Below, piece by piece: positions 10,083 through 18,669 of a DNA stretch of 64,000 nt (positions within the stretch are counted from its first letter, which is position 1; each line of letters opens with the position of its first letter). Location of the stretch: NCBI RefSeq assembly GCF_934330165.1, contig NZ_CAKRGI010000008.1:7571-71570 (forward strand). The letters run 5' to 3'. The notes below the pieces were generated by a model that was not told where the DNA came from, searched no databases, and worked only from the letters and a program-made list of their open reading frames with translations. This DNA is from an uncultured Mediterraneibacter sp. GTDB lineage: Bacteria > Bacillota > Clostridia > Lachnospirales > Lachnospiraceae. The translations under genes and the position numbers were made by a program.

Positions 10083-10345
10083 AATGGCTCATATATTATC
10101 TGATCGTAGTGAATCTGCTGACCTGGCTTATCTACGGAATTGATAAATGGAAGGCGAAGCGGCGTGTGTGGAGAATACCGGAGAGAACGCTGCTGTTTCT
10201 GGCGGCTGCAGGTGGCTGCACAGGAGCATTGGCTGGGATGCTGATGTTCCGGCACAAGACAAGAAAATTAAAGTTTATGGTCGGAGTACCGGTTATCTTT
10301 GTGGTGGAAAGTATTTTTTTTACATATATTTTTCTGAAATTGTGA
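10079..10345 (+). CDS. DUF1294 small membrane protein
   Basis: The protein has 88 residues with an N-terminal hydrophobic helix (YYLIVVNLLTWLIYGID), the conserved DKWKAKRRVWRIPE segment, then a Gly/Ala-rich helix (GGCTGALAGML) and a final hydrophobic helix. This is the DUF1294 pattern, a small inner-membrane protein without known function. Its ATG overlaps the addA stop as ATGA, so its translation is coupled to addA. Whether it has a role in DNA repair is not known. Confidence 0.85.
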   Translation: MKWLIYYLIVVNLLTWLIYGIDKWKAKRRVWRIPERTLLFLAAAGGCTGALAGMLMFRHKTRKLKFMVGVPVIFVVESIFFTYIFLKL

Positions 10346-10486
10346 CAAATTGCACATAGAATAGTCAGAAAAAGCGGTACAGAGAATGGATTTTTAGAAA
10401 TTACGGTCAACTTCTTTTCTAATTAGAGAAATTCTGCTAATATTACTTACAGAGTACTTTAGTCGGTTAAAGAAAGGAAGAGAAAA

Positions 10487-11689
10487 ATGCCAAAGTTAAA
10501 TGAAAATTATCAGAACGTAAAAGACAGCTATCTTTTTGCAGAAATTGCCAGAAGAGTAAAAGTATATGAGGAAACTCATCCGGACAAAGCAGATCAGATC
10601 ATCCGCCTTGGAATAGGTGATGTGACTCTTCCGCTTACGAAGAGCGTGATCGATGCACTTCATGAAGCAGTGGATTCTCAGGCAGTGTCTGAGACGTTTA
10701 TGGGATATGGTCCGGAGCAGGGATATGAGTTTGCACGCAAGGCGATTGCAGATTATTATGCAAGGAATGGCATTGAGGTTGATCCGGCAGCAATCTTTAT
10801 TTCAGACGGAGCTAAGAGCGATACAGGAAATATCACAGAACTTTTTTCAAATGATAATGTAGTTCTTGTCCCGGATCCGGTTTACCCGGTTTATGTGGAT
10901 ACCAATACGATGGATGGAAAGAAGATCATCTATATGAATGGAACAGAGGAAAATGATTTCCTTCCGATGCCGGATGATAAAGTAAAGGCAGACATCATTT
11001 ATCTTTGCTCTCCGAACAATCCGACAGGAGCAAGCTACAATAAAGAGCAGTTGAAAGCATGGGTTGATTATGCCCTGAAGAATGACTCGGTAATCCTTTA
11101 TGACTCTGCCTATGAGGCATTTATTACCGATCAGGATCTTCCACGCAGTATTTATGCGATTGAAGGTGCAAAGAAGTGTGCGATTGAATTCTGTTCTCTG
11201 TCCAAGACAGCAGGATTTACAGGAACTCGTTTCTCCTATACGGTTGTTCCGACAGAGCTGGTGTTTACGGCTTCTAATGGAGCAGCATTAAGCCTTCATG
11301 ATATGTGGAACAGAAGACAGTCTACAAAATTCAACGGTACGCCATATATTATTCAGTATGCGGCAGCGAAGGTCTTCACAGAAGAAGGAATGGCAGAGTG
11401 CCAGCAAAATATCGAATACTACAGAGAGAATGCACGCATGATCGCAGAAACTCTGAAGAAGAAAAATATCTGGTTTACAGGTGGAGTAAATTCTCCATAT
11501 ATCTGGTTCAAATGCCCGAAAGAGATGGAATCCTGGGAGTTCTTTGATTATCTGCTTGAGAATGCACAGATCGTGGGAACACCGGGAGCAGGATTTGGTG
11601 AGAATGGAAAGAATTATTTCAGACTGACTTCCTTTGGAAAGCATGAGAAGACAGCTGAGGCAATGAAGCGTTTTGACGAATTATTTTAG
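10487..11689 (+). CDS. dapL: LL-diaminopimelate aminotransferase
   Basis: The protein has 400 residues and is a PLP enzyme. It converts tetrahydrodipicolinate to LL-diaminopimelate with glutamate in one step, feeding lysine and peptidoglycan. Family marks include the N-terminal LGIGDVTLPLTKSVI, GYGPEQGYEFAR, CSPNNPTGASY and the PLP lysine in SLSKTAGFTGTR. Length and motifs match DapL rather than general aspartate aminotransferases. The gene stands alone with an AAAGGAAGAG Shine-Dalgarno. The preceding 140 bases are AT-rich with no clear operator. A strong terminator follows. Confidence 0.95.
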   Translation: MPKLNENYQNVKDSYLFAEIARRVKVYEETHPDKADQIIRLGIGDVTLPLTKSVIDALHEAVDSQAVSETFMGYGPEQGYEFARKAIADYYARNGIEVDPAAIFISDGAKSDTGNITELFSNDNVVLVPDPVYPVYVDTNTMDGKKIIYMNGTEENDFLPMPDDKVKADIIYLCSPNNPTGASYNKEQLKAWVDYALKNDSVILYDSAYEAFITDQDLPRSIYAIEGAKKCAIEFCSLSKTAGFTGTRFSYTVVPTELVFTASNGAALSLHDMWNRRQSTKFNGTPYIIQYAAAKVFTEEGMAECQQNIEYYRENARMIAETLKKKNIWFTGGVNSPYIWFKCPKEMESWEFFDYLLENAQIVGTPGAGFGENGKNYFRLTSFGKHEKTAEAMKRFDELF

Positions 11690-11754
11690 GAATCTTTTTT
11701 TGTACTAAATAAGACGATCAATGATAATGCCCTGTATTCTGCACAAGAAGAACT

Positions 11755-11799
11755 GAAAAAAATAATGTTGGGAGCGAAAGTTCCCAACATTATTTTTTT
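11755..11799. terminator. Bidirectional terminator between dapL and tetR
   Basis: AATAATGTTGGGA (11761-11773) pairs perfectly with TCCCAACATTATT (11782-11794). It is flanked by A residues on the left and T residues on the right, so it can stop transcripts from both convergent genes. Confidence 0.9.
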
Positions 11800-12406
11800 A
11801 AACCGGAGTTTCTGTAATATATACTTTGCAGATCTGCTTGAGTGCAGCGTGCATATAAGGCATATATTCTTCCATCGACACAGGCTCGTTATGAAGAATA
11901 CAGTTATAGCTGGTAGAACTGATAAATTCGATCAGGGTGAAGAGTAAAAGTTTTGGAGAAGAACATTCTACGTGATACCGCTGTAAGGAATCGAGATAGT
12001 GGTTGTAAAACTTCTGGGAAACCAGTGCTCCGGTACCGACCGCATCCTGAAATACGCCCCACGAAAGGTTCTTGGAGAGAAATTTCATCAGTCCCTGCTG
12101 ATTCTGAAACCGTTCAATAATATAATCCGTTACAAAAAGAATTTCTTCTTCAAAGGTAGGGACAGCGGCAGCGTCCAGTGCCTTATGTGCATCGTCAAAA
12201 AGCTGGCTGGCTTTAAATGCGATCAGCTTATCCCGCAAGTCATATTTATCTTTAAAATACAAATAAAAAGTTCCTTTTGCCAGTCCGGCCTGATTTACAA
12301 TGTCGGATACGGTTGTCTTTGCAAAGCCTTTTCCTGTAAAAAGGTCAAATGCTGTCTGAAGCAGTGTATTCATTTTCAATTTTTTATTATCCTCTACTTT
12401 TCCCAT
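11798..12406 (-). CDS. TetR family repressor
   Basis: The protein has 202 residues. The N-terminal HTH is classical: FTGKGFAKTTVSDIV, then AGLAKGTFYLYFKDKYDL. The C-terminal half is a helical ligand and dimer domain without a recognised ligand class. It lies divergently from the MMPL exporter operon, whose promoter carries a dyad overlapping the -35 box. The simplest reading is that it represses that operon and senses a hydrophobic compound. On the - strand AGGAGG lies 9 bases before the ATG. Confidence 0.93.
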   Translation of the reverse strand: MGKVEDNKKLKMNTLLQTAFDLFTGKGFAKTTVSDIVNQAGLAKGTFYLYFKDKYDLRDKLIAFKASQLFDDAHKALDAAAVPTFEEEILFVTDYIIERFQNQQGLMKFLSKNLSWGVFQDAVGTGALVSQKFYNHYLDSLQRYHVECSSPKLLLFTLIEFISSTSYNCILHNEPVSMEEYMPYMHAALKQICKVYITETPV

Positions 12407-12437
12407 ATCCAGTCGCCTCCTCTATGATAATAAAAAT

Positions 12438-12450
12438 TCATGACTCATGA
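12438..12450. promoter_or_regulatory. Odd palindrome upstream of tetR, possible autoregulatory site
   Basis: TCATGACTCATGA is a perfect palindrome around its central base, about 30 bases upstream of the tetR start. Its TGAC/GTCA-like content resembles the site near the MMPL promoter. No good - strand promoter could be fixed around it, so the role is inference. Confidence 0.3.
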
Positions 12451-12620
12451 CGATAAATTTATCAAATTAAAATATCTGTCTGCATACCAGATTATTATTT
12501 TACTACCAGATTCTGCAGAAATTCAAGCAGATTTTTTACTGATTTCTCTTTTTAGTATGGCACGTTTTCCGTGAAAGTCAATAAAAAATGACTAAAATTC
12601 AGTTTTTTGACTTTCTAATA

Positions 12621-12648
12621 TTGACTATTGGTCATTTTGAGCTATACT
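12621..12648 (+). promoter_or_regulatory. MMPL operon promoter with overlapping TetR-type operator
   Basis: TTGACT (12621-12626), a 16 bp spacer and TATACT (12643-12648) form a good sigma-A promoter. The near-palindrome TGACTATTGGTCA (12622-12634) covers the -35 box, the expected position for a repressor site of the divergent TetR gene. Confidence 0.65.
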
Positions 12649-12691
12649 AGAAGAGGCTAAAATATATGAGACAGTTTAGGAGATGATACAA

Positions 12692-14782
12692 ATGGTCAAA
12701 GTTGGCAAATGGATTGCCAGGCACAGGGTTCTGATGCTGATCGTCGGATTCCTGCTGATCATTCCGTCAGTGATCGGGATGGCAAAGACAAGAGTAAATT
12801 ATGATTTGCTCAGCTATCTTCCAGAGCATCTGGAGACAGTAAAAGGTCAGGATATTCTGGTGGATGAGTATGGCATGGGAGCATTTTCCATGGTCGTGGT
12901 CGAGAACATGGATATGAAAGATGTTCAAAAACTGGAAGAAAAATTTGAGAATGTTTCTCATGTAAAGGATGTTTTGTGGTATGACGATGTTGCGGACATC
13001 AGCCTTCCGGTAGAGATGATCCCAGATGATCTGCGGGAAGCCTTTTTCAAAGGTGATGCAACGATGATGCTTGTATTATTTGATAATACGACATCTTCAG
13101 ATGAATCCATGGATGCAGTCAGTGAGATGAGAAAGATCGCAAATGAGCAGTGCTTTATCAGTGGAATGACAGGTGTTGTAGCAGATATCAAGAATCTGGC
13201 ACTGAAAGAACTTCCGATCTATGTTGTGATCGCAGCACTTTTAAGTCTGATTGTTCTGGAACTGACTTCGGGTTCTTTCGTTGTTCCGATCTTGTTCCTT
13301 CTGAGTATCGGACTGGCGATTCTCTATAATCTGGGAAGTAATGTTTTTCTGGGAGAGACTTCCTATATTACAAAAGCACTGACAGCAGTTCTGCAATTAG
13401 GAGTTACGATGGACTATTCCATTTTCCTGCTGAACAGTTATGAGGAGAATAAAAAGCGATTTCCGGGAGAAAAGGAGCGTGCCATGGGGCATGCGATCGC
13501 CAATACATTTAAGTCTGTTGCAGGAAGTTCTGTGACGACGGTTGCAGGCTTTGTTGCCCTGTGTGTAATGACTTTCGCACTTGGACGGGATCTCGGAATC
13601 GTTATGGCGAAAGGTGTACTGATCGGAGTGGTTTGCTGTGTAACAGTTCTTCCGTCACTGGTACTGGTTTTTGACAAACCGATTGAAAAGACTCAGCATA
13701 AACTGCTTTTAAGCAACATGGATAAGCCCTCTGCATTTATTACAAAGCATTATAAGGCATGGATCCTTATTTTCCTGATCCTTCTGTTTCCTGCGATTTA
13801 CGGAAATAATCATACAAAGATCTACTATAATATTGCAGAGTCTCTTCCGGAGACACTGGACAGTAATGTGGCGAATGCAGAACTGAAGAAAGACTTCAAT
13901 ATGAGTAATCTGCACATGGTCATGATGGATAAGAACATGGATGCAAAGCAGAAAAAGAAGATGCTTGAAGAGATTGATGAAGTAAAAGGTGTCAAATGGA
14001 CGATCAGCATGAATTCTCTGATCGGTCCGACAGTACCGGATTTTATGATCCCGGATGACATTAAAGAGATGCTTCAGAGCGATGATTGTGAACTTGCTTT
14101 TGTATGCTCGGAGTATGAGTCGGCAACAGACGAGGTCAATACACAGATTTCAGCCATTGATAAGATCGTGAAGTCTTATGACAAGAGTGGAATGGTCATT
14201 GGAGAAGCTCCACTGATGAAGGATCTGCAGGATGTGACAGATGTGGATTTAGTGAATGTAAATGCTATTTCCATTGCAGCAATCTTCCTTATTATCATGA
14301 TCATATTCAAGTCCATCTCCCTGCCGGTTATTCTGGTAGCGGTAATTGAATTTGCGATCATGGTCAATATGGCAATCCCGTTTTATCAGGGAAACAGTCT
14401 TCCATTTGTGGCAAGTATTGTAATCGGAGCAATCCAGTTGGGAGCAACGGTGGATTATGCGATCCTGATGACAACCCGTTATCAGAAAGAACGTCAGCGT
14501 GGAAGAGAGAAGATGGAAGCAATCAGTATTGCACATAAGACCAGTATGCCGTCGATTATCAGCAGTGGGCTGAGCTTTTTCGCAGCAACATTCGGAGTAG
14601 CCTGCTACTCACAGGTAGAGATGATCGGTTCGATCTGTACCCTGCTTGCAAGGGGAGCGATCATTAGCATGATCGTAGTTATCCTGATCCTGCCTGCAAT
14701 GTTTATGATATTTGATAAGGTAATATGCAAGACCTCGATAGGATTCCTCGGGGCAAAAAAGAAACCCGCAGAGGTTAAATAG
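12692..14782 (+). CDS. MMPL/RND-type membrane exporter
   Basis: The protein has about 696 residues with the RND layout twice over. A first membrane helix (VLMLIVGFLLIIPSVIG) precedes an extracytoplasmic domain, then five to six helices including the GVTMDYSIFLL motif. A second copy follows from about residue 350 (AWILIFLILLFPAIYG, extracytoplasmic domain, then GATVDYAILM). The paired Asp in TM4 and TM10 fits proton-driven export, as in MMPL lipid or drug exporters. I prefer the ATG at 12692, because AGGAG (12678-12682) is 9 bases away and too close to the ATG at 12683. It forms an operon with the next gene. Confidence 0.9.
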   Translation: MVKVGKWIARHRVLMLIVGFLLIIPSVIGMAKTRVNYDLLSYLPEHLETVKGQDILVDEYGMGAFSMVVVENMDMKDVQKLEEKFENVSHVKDVLWYDDVADISLPVEMIPDDLREAFFKGDATMMLVLFDNTTSSDESMDAVSEMRKIANEQCFISGMTGVVADIKNLALKELPIYVVIAALLSLIVLELTSGSFVVPILFLLSIGLAILYNLGSNVFLGETSYITKALTAVLQLGVTMDYSIFLLNSYEENKKRFPGEKERAMGHAIANTFKSVAGSSVTTVAGFVALCVMTFALGRDLGIVMAKGVLIGVVCCVTVLPSLVLVFDKPIEKTQHKLLLSNMDKPSAFITKHYKAWILIFLILLFPAIYGNNHTKIYYNIAESLPETLDSNVANAELKKDFNMSNLHMVMMDKNMDAKQKKKMLEEIDEVKGVKWTISMNSLIGPTVPDFMIPDDIKEMLQSDDCELAFVCSEYESATDEVNTQISAIDKIVKSYDKSGMVIGEAPLMKDLQDVTDVDLVNVNAISIAAIFLIIMIIFKSISLPVILVAVIEFAIMVNMAIPFYQGNSLPFVASIVIGAIQLGATVDYAILMTTRYQKERQRGREKMEAISIAHKTSMPSIISSGLSFFAATFGVACYSQVEMIGSICTLLARGAIISMIVVILILPAMFMIFDKVICKTSIGFLGAKKKPAEVK

Positions 14783-14796
14783 AAGGGAGTTAAATT

Positions 14797-17292
14797 ATGA
14801 ACAAGAACAGAAAAATCAAACGCAGCCTTACAACTTCGCTTGCTGTTGGAATGTCAGTCATGCTGGGAGCGGTTCCGGTTTATGCGGCAGGCAGCACAGA
14901 TACGCAGGATGTATATAAGGAAGAAACGGTTTATGTCAATGCAGACGCAACAGGAAATAGTGACGAGGTGACTGTATCTGACTGGCTGAAAAATTCTGGA
15001 AGTGTATCGGGCAATCTGACCGATGAAAGTATTTTGAAAGAGATTAAGAATGTCAAAGGTGATGAGACATTTACGGAGAATGGAGATCAGTTGACCTGGA
15101 ATACTGCGGGAGAAGATATTTATTATCAGAGTACGACAGATAAGGAACTTCCGGTATCTGTAAAACTGACCTATTTTCTGGATGGCAAGGAAGTAAAACC
15201 GGATGAGCTGAAGGGAAAGAGCGGACATCTCAAGATCCGGGTACAGTATACAAATAACGAAAAGAAGACCGTCACAGTGGATGGAAAAGAAGAGGAAGTT
15301 TATACACCATTTGTCATGATGACCGGAATGATCCTTCCGAATGAGACTTTCAGCAATGTAACGATCGACAATGGAAAAGTTATTTCAGATGGAAGCCGTA
15401 ATATTGTAATCGGATTTGGTATGCCGGGACTTAAGGACAGCCTTGATCTGGATGAAGAGACAACAAAAGAAGCAGAGGATAAGGGAGTAACGATTCCAGA
15501 AAACTTTGAAATGGAGGCAGATGTAACTGATTTTACAATGTCTTCCACTTTTACGGTTGCTCTGACAGATCTGCTGGATGATATGGATATGGATAATATC
15601 ATGGATGTTGATTCTCTGAAAGATTCATTGAATGAGTTGGAAGATGCTGCACTGGAACTGGTCAGCGGATCAGGAACACTGGCAGAAAGTGTTTCCACAC
15701 TGGCAGACGGAGTGAGCAGTTATACAGCAGGTGCAGATGAACTGAATGCGGGCATTCAGAAATATCTTGGCAGCAACGGAGAACTGAATGGCAGTGTGAC
15801 AGAGTATGTCAATGGAGTAGGCACAGTTGTCAAAGGCGTTAAAGACTATACAAGTGGAACCAATGCACTGGCGAACGGTGTAATTACCTATGTGGCAGGC
15901 GAGAAGAAGATTGCAGCAGGTGCTGCACAGTTATCTCAGTTGAGCAAAGGTCTGGAGCAGGTGCAGACAGCTGTAGATACATTGAGCAAAGCAGCTGACG
16001 GCAAAGGAGAGGCAACAGACGATCTGGTGATCGCAGCAAACCAGCTTGCAGCAGGTACAAAGCAGTTACAGTCAGTACTTGGCTCAGAGGAAGTGACAGC
16101 TCTGCTGACGCAGGTGAATGGTATGGTGACAACCGGAAATGAACTGATTTCTGCAACGGAATCTCTTTCTGCAAGTCTTCAGACAGGAATTGCCACACCG
16201 GTAGAAAATATTGCAGCAGCACTGACTGGAATGGAAACGCAGCTTAATGCAATCAATACTCAGCTCGGAACACTGCAAAGTGACTGTGAGACAGCGGTTG
16301 CAGATGTCAATGCGAAGATCACGGATTACAATACAAAAGTGGATGCAGCACAGGCAGCAGCCAATACAAGCAAGACGCAGATTGCAAATGCGATCAGTGC
16401 TTTGCAGACCCAGTTAAATGCGACAACAGATGAGTCCGTAAGAAATCAGATCAGTACAGCAATCACAGCACTTCAGAATGCACAGACTGCTGCAGACGGA
16501 CTGAACAATGTACAGAAAGCATCTGCAATCACGGTCAGTGTACCGACTTTTGATCTGTCAGCGATCACAGGCGGGGCAGCAACACTTCAGACAAATCTGA
16601 AGACATTTAAAGAGACTGCAGCAGCATTACAGCAGCAGTTTCCGGAAATGCAGAAGAAGCTGGATGCTATTGCAGCAGCAAAGGACAGTCTTCCGTCAGA
16701 TTCAATCAGCCAGCTTACAGCATCTGTGACTCAGTTGAATCAGGGAATGCAGGAACTGAATATCGGACTTGGAACTCTTGCAGGCGGACTTGGACAGCTG
16801 AATACATCTGTTCAGGGACAGTTCCCGACAGCAATCCGGGGAATTACTGAATTGAATGGTGGATTTATGCAGCTCGGAGCTTATAATACTTCTCTTCTTT
16901 CAGGAGCAGAACAACTGAAGGGAAGCAGTTCAACACTGGCAGCCGGAGTCGGAACGCTGCAAAGCGGAACAAACCAGCTTGCATCCGGTCTGAATACACT
17001 TGGTTCACAGATGTCAGCCGGTGCAGCGAAACTTTCAGCCAACAGTAATGCACTTCGTGAAGGAGCTTCTGCACTTTCAGAAGGAGCAAAGAAACTGGCA
17101 GATGGTATGGATCAGTTCGATAAAGAGGGAACCAGCAAATTAAAGAGTACAGTAGAGGATGAATTCGGAGATGTACTTGACAGACTCAAAGCATTGACAT
17201 CCAGTGACTGCACCTATAATACATTCAGTGGTAGGGACAGTAAGATGGATGGAAGTGTAAAATTTGTGATCGAGACAGAAGCAATCGAATAA
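14797..17292 (+). CDS. Secreted heptad-repeat protein, partner of the MMPL exporter
   Basis: The protein has 831 residues and a signal peptide ending VPVYAAG. Residues of about 30-260 form a beta-rich domain. From about 290 to the end it is helical, with many X-L-X-X-G heptads (LADGVSSYTAGADELNAG, LASGLNTLGSQMSAGAAKL) as in YhgE/Pip-type ectodomains. Unlike YhgE it has no flanking membrane helices, and it ends KFVIETEAIE without an anchor, so it should be free in the envelope or bound to the exporter. It starts 14 bases after the MMPL stop. I infer an adaptor that extends the MMPL pump through the wall. No enzymatic motif is visible. Confidence 0.8.
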   Translation: MNKNRKIKRSLTTSLAVGMSVMLGAVPVYAAGSTDTQDVYKEETVYVNADATGNSDEVTVSDWLKNSGSVSGNLTDESILKEIKNVKGDETFTENGDQLTWNTAGEDIYYQSTTDKELPVSVKLTYFLDGKEVKPDELKGKSGHLKIRVQYTNNEKKTVTVDGKEEEVYTPFVMMTGMILPNETFSNVTIDNGKVISDGSRNIVIGFGMPGLKDSLDLDEETTKEAEDKGVTIPENFEMEADVTDFTMSSTFTVALTDLLDDMDMDNIMDVDSLKDSLNELEDAALELVSGSGTLAESVSTLADGVSSYTAGADELNAGIQKYLGSNGELNGSVTEYVNGVGTVVKGVKDYTSGTNALANGVITYVAGEKKIAAGAAQLSQLSKGLEQVQTAVDTLSKAADGKGEATDDLVIAANQLAAGTKQLQSVLGSEEVTALLTQVNGMVTTGNELISATESLSASLQTGIATPVENIAAALTGMETQLNAINTQLGTLQSDCETAVADVNAKITDYNTKVDAAQAAANTSKTQIANAISALQTQLNATTDESVRNQISTAITALQNAQTAADGLNNVQKASAITVSVPTFDLSAITGGAATLQTNLKTFKETAAALQQQFPEMQKKLDAIAAAKDSLPSDSISQLTASVTQLNQGMQELNIGLGTLAGGLGQLNTSVQGQFPTAIRGITELNGGFMQLGAYNTSLLSGAEQLKGSSSTLAAGVGTLQSGTNQLASGLNTLGSQMSAGAAKLSANSNALREGASALSEGAKKLADGMDQFDKEGTSKLKSTVEDEFGDVLDRLKALTSSDCTYNTFSGRDSKMDGSVKFVIETEAIE

Positions 17293-17330
17293 TTGACGAT
17301 TCACTTATATTTGTATCATCTTATAAAGAG

Positions 17331-17377
17331 GGACGGAACAGATACTTGACCGGTATCTGTTCCGTCCTGTTAGTTTT
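17331..17377 (+). terminator. Terminator of the MMPL operon
   Basis: A 15 bp perfect stem, GGACGGAACAGATAC (17331-17345) with its complement at 17353-17367, has a 7-base loop. The following T tract is interrupted (TGTTAGTTTTA). Confidence 0.8.
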
Positions 17378-17458
17378 ACGCTCAAATGGAAGAAAACAGT
17401 TTTTCAGTATAATCTGCTCTGCTCGGGAAATACTTCTAAAAAAGAAAGAAGGCAGAAT

Positions 17459-17725
17459 ATGGGAAAGAAAAAAGAAAAACCGATCAATTTAAACGAACTG
17501 GAAGAGGAAGAGAAAATGAAGTATGAGATTGCGGAAGAACTGGGACTGTTAGACAGGGTACTTGCACAGGGCTGGAAATCTCTTACTTCCAAAGAGACCG
17601 GAAGGATCGGCGGACTGGTGACAAAAAGAAGACGGGAGCAGGAGGACGGGACAGCACAGCCGGAGAAAAAATATAGAAAACCGGAAGAGGAAAGGCAGAA
17701 TTTTGACAAAACCACTCATTTTTGA
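17459..17725 (+). CDS. Alpha/beta-type small acid-soluble spore protein-like
   Basis: The protein has 88 residues. The core KYEIAEELGLLDRVL...LTSKETGRIGGLVTKRR follows the alpha/beta SASP pattern (helix, then G-x-x-GG-x-x-TKR), which binds and protects DNA in spores. The two ends are highly charged and longer than in the classical protein. The start follows AAAGAAAGAAGG. If correct, the organism can probably sporulate. Alternatively it is a SASP-derived DNA-binding protein used in growing cells. Confidence 0.65.
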   Translation: MGKKKEKPINLNELEEEEKMKYEIAEELGLLDRVLAQGWKSLTSKETGRIGGLVTKRRREQEDGTAQPEKKYRKPEEERQNFDKTTHF

Positions 17726-17765
17726 TAAAATGCTCAGAACGGGGAGCATGGTTGGGTGATTTATT

Positions 17766-18434
17766 ATGATAGAAAAGATGAATATATTTGATGTGGAGAT
17801 TCCAATCCTGACAGCAAAGGAAGCGATGATCCAGGCGATGCAGTATCTCGAGAGTGAGTCAGTGGATACGATCGAGCTGGTTTCCATGGATATGCTGATG
17901 AAAGAAAGAGAAAATGCACAATGGAAAGAGCAGATCAATGAACTGACGATGCTGCTGCCGGAGAATACAGAGATCCTGAAAGCGGCGGAGATAGAAAATG
18001 AAAAGCTGTTCCGGGAAACTGAAGAGAACGTTTTCCTTAAGATGTTCATGAAGTATATGCAAAAAAGTCATAAAAAAATATTTCTGCTTGCAGACAGTGA
18101 GGAAAATCTGGGAAAAGTAGAGACAGTTCTGTCCCGGCACAACCGGGGGATCCGCATTACCGGGCAGACGGTGGTTTCGGAGAATGAAGAGCAGATCCAG
18201 GATGCGATCAATGCCATCAATGGAACGGAGACAGACTGCATTTTTTCGGTGCTGCCGTCCCCGTTCCAGGAACGGTTTATTACGGAAAATAAAGCCCTTC
18301 TGAATGTACGGGTCTGGCTGGGAGGCGGCTGTGCGTTCACAGGGCATCTGGATGAGATAAAGTTGAGAAATCGGATTCGTTTTTTCATTCAGAAGAAAAT
18401 TTTCAGATATCATGTAGAACAGGAAAAAGAATAA
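17766..18434 (+). CDS. Divergent WecG/TagA/CpsF-family glycosyltransferase-like protein
   Basis: The protein has 222 residues. The C-terminal half keeps the family signature in order: VLPSPFQERFITEN, then RVWLGGGCAF, matching the usual G-x-x-P-x-QE-x-F-I-x-x-N and GVGGAFD. The middle (HKKIFLLADSEENL) matches the Rossmann-like strand. The catalytic PDG motif is replaced by PEN at residues 65-67, so the usual aspartate base is missing and normal N-acetylmannosaminyl transfer is doubtful. It starts 40 bases after the spore protein-like gene and may share its transcript. The RBS is weak. Confidence 0.6.
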   Translation: MIEKMNIFDVEIPILTAKEAMIQAMQYLESESVDTIELVSMDMLMKERENAQWKEQINELTMLLPENTEILKAAEIENEKLFRETEENVFLKMFMKYMQKSHKKIFLLADSEENLGKVETVLSRHNRGIRITGQTVVSENEEQIQDAINAINGTETDCIFSVLPSPFQERFITENKALLNVRVWLGGGCAFTGHLDEIKLRNRIRFFIQKKIFRYHVEQEKE

Positions 18435-18669
18435 TGGATTTGCCTGAAAATAAGATCTATATTCGGAAAATTGTGAACTATGCCAAGTCTGAAAATATGA
18501 ATTTTTTGTAAAAAATTCAAAAAAATGACTAAAATAAAAGGATTTACTCTTTATTTTTTTGCAGTTTTGACTTAATATACTAAGTGGAAATGTGTACGTA
18601 AAAAAAATCGACACGAAAGGTATGTGTAAATTGCACATATCGAAGAACGGATGGAATGGAGGAAAAAGG

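Noticed and set aside
17859-18638. 259-residue - strand frame opposite the glycosyltransferase-like gene
   Set aside because: No family match is visible, no RBS, and the sense strand carries the WecG/TagA signature.
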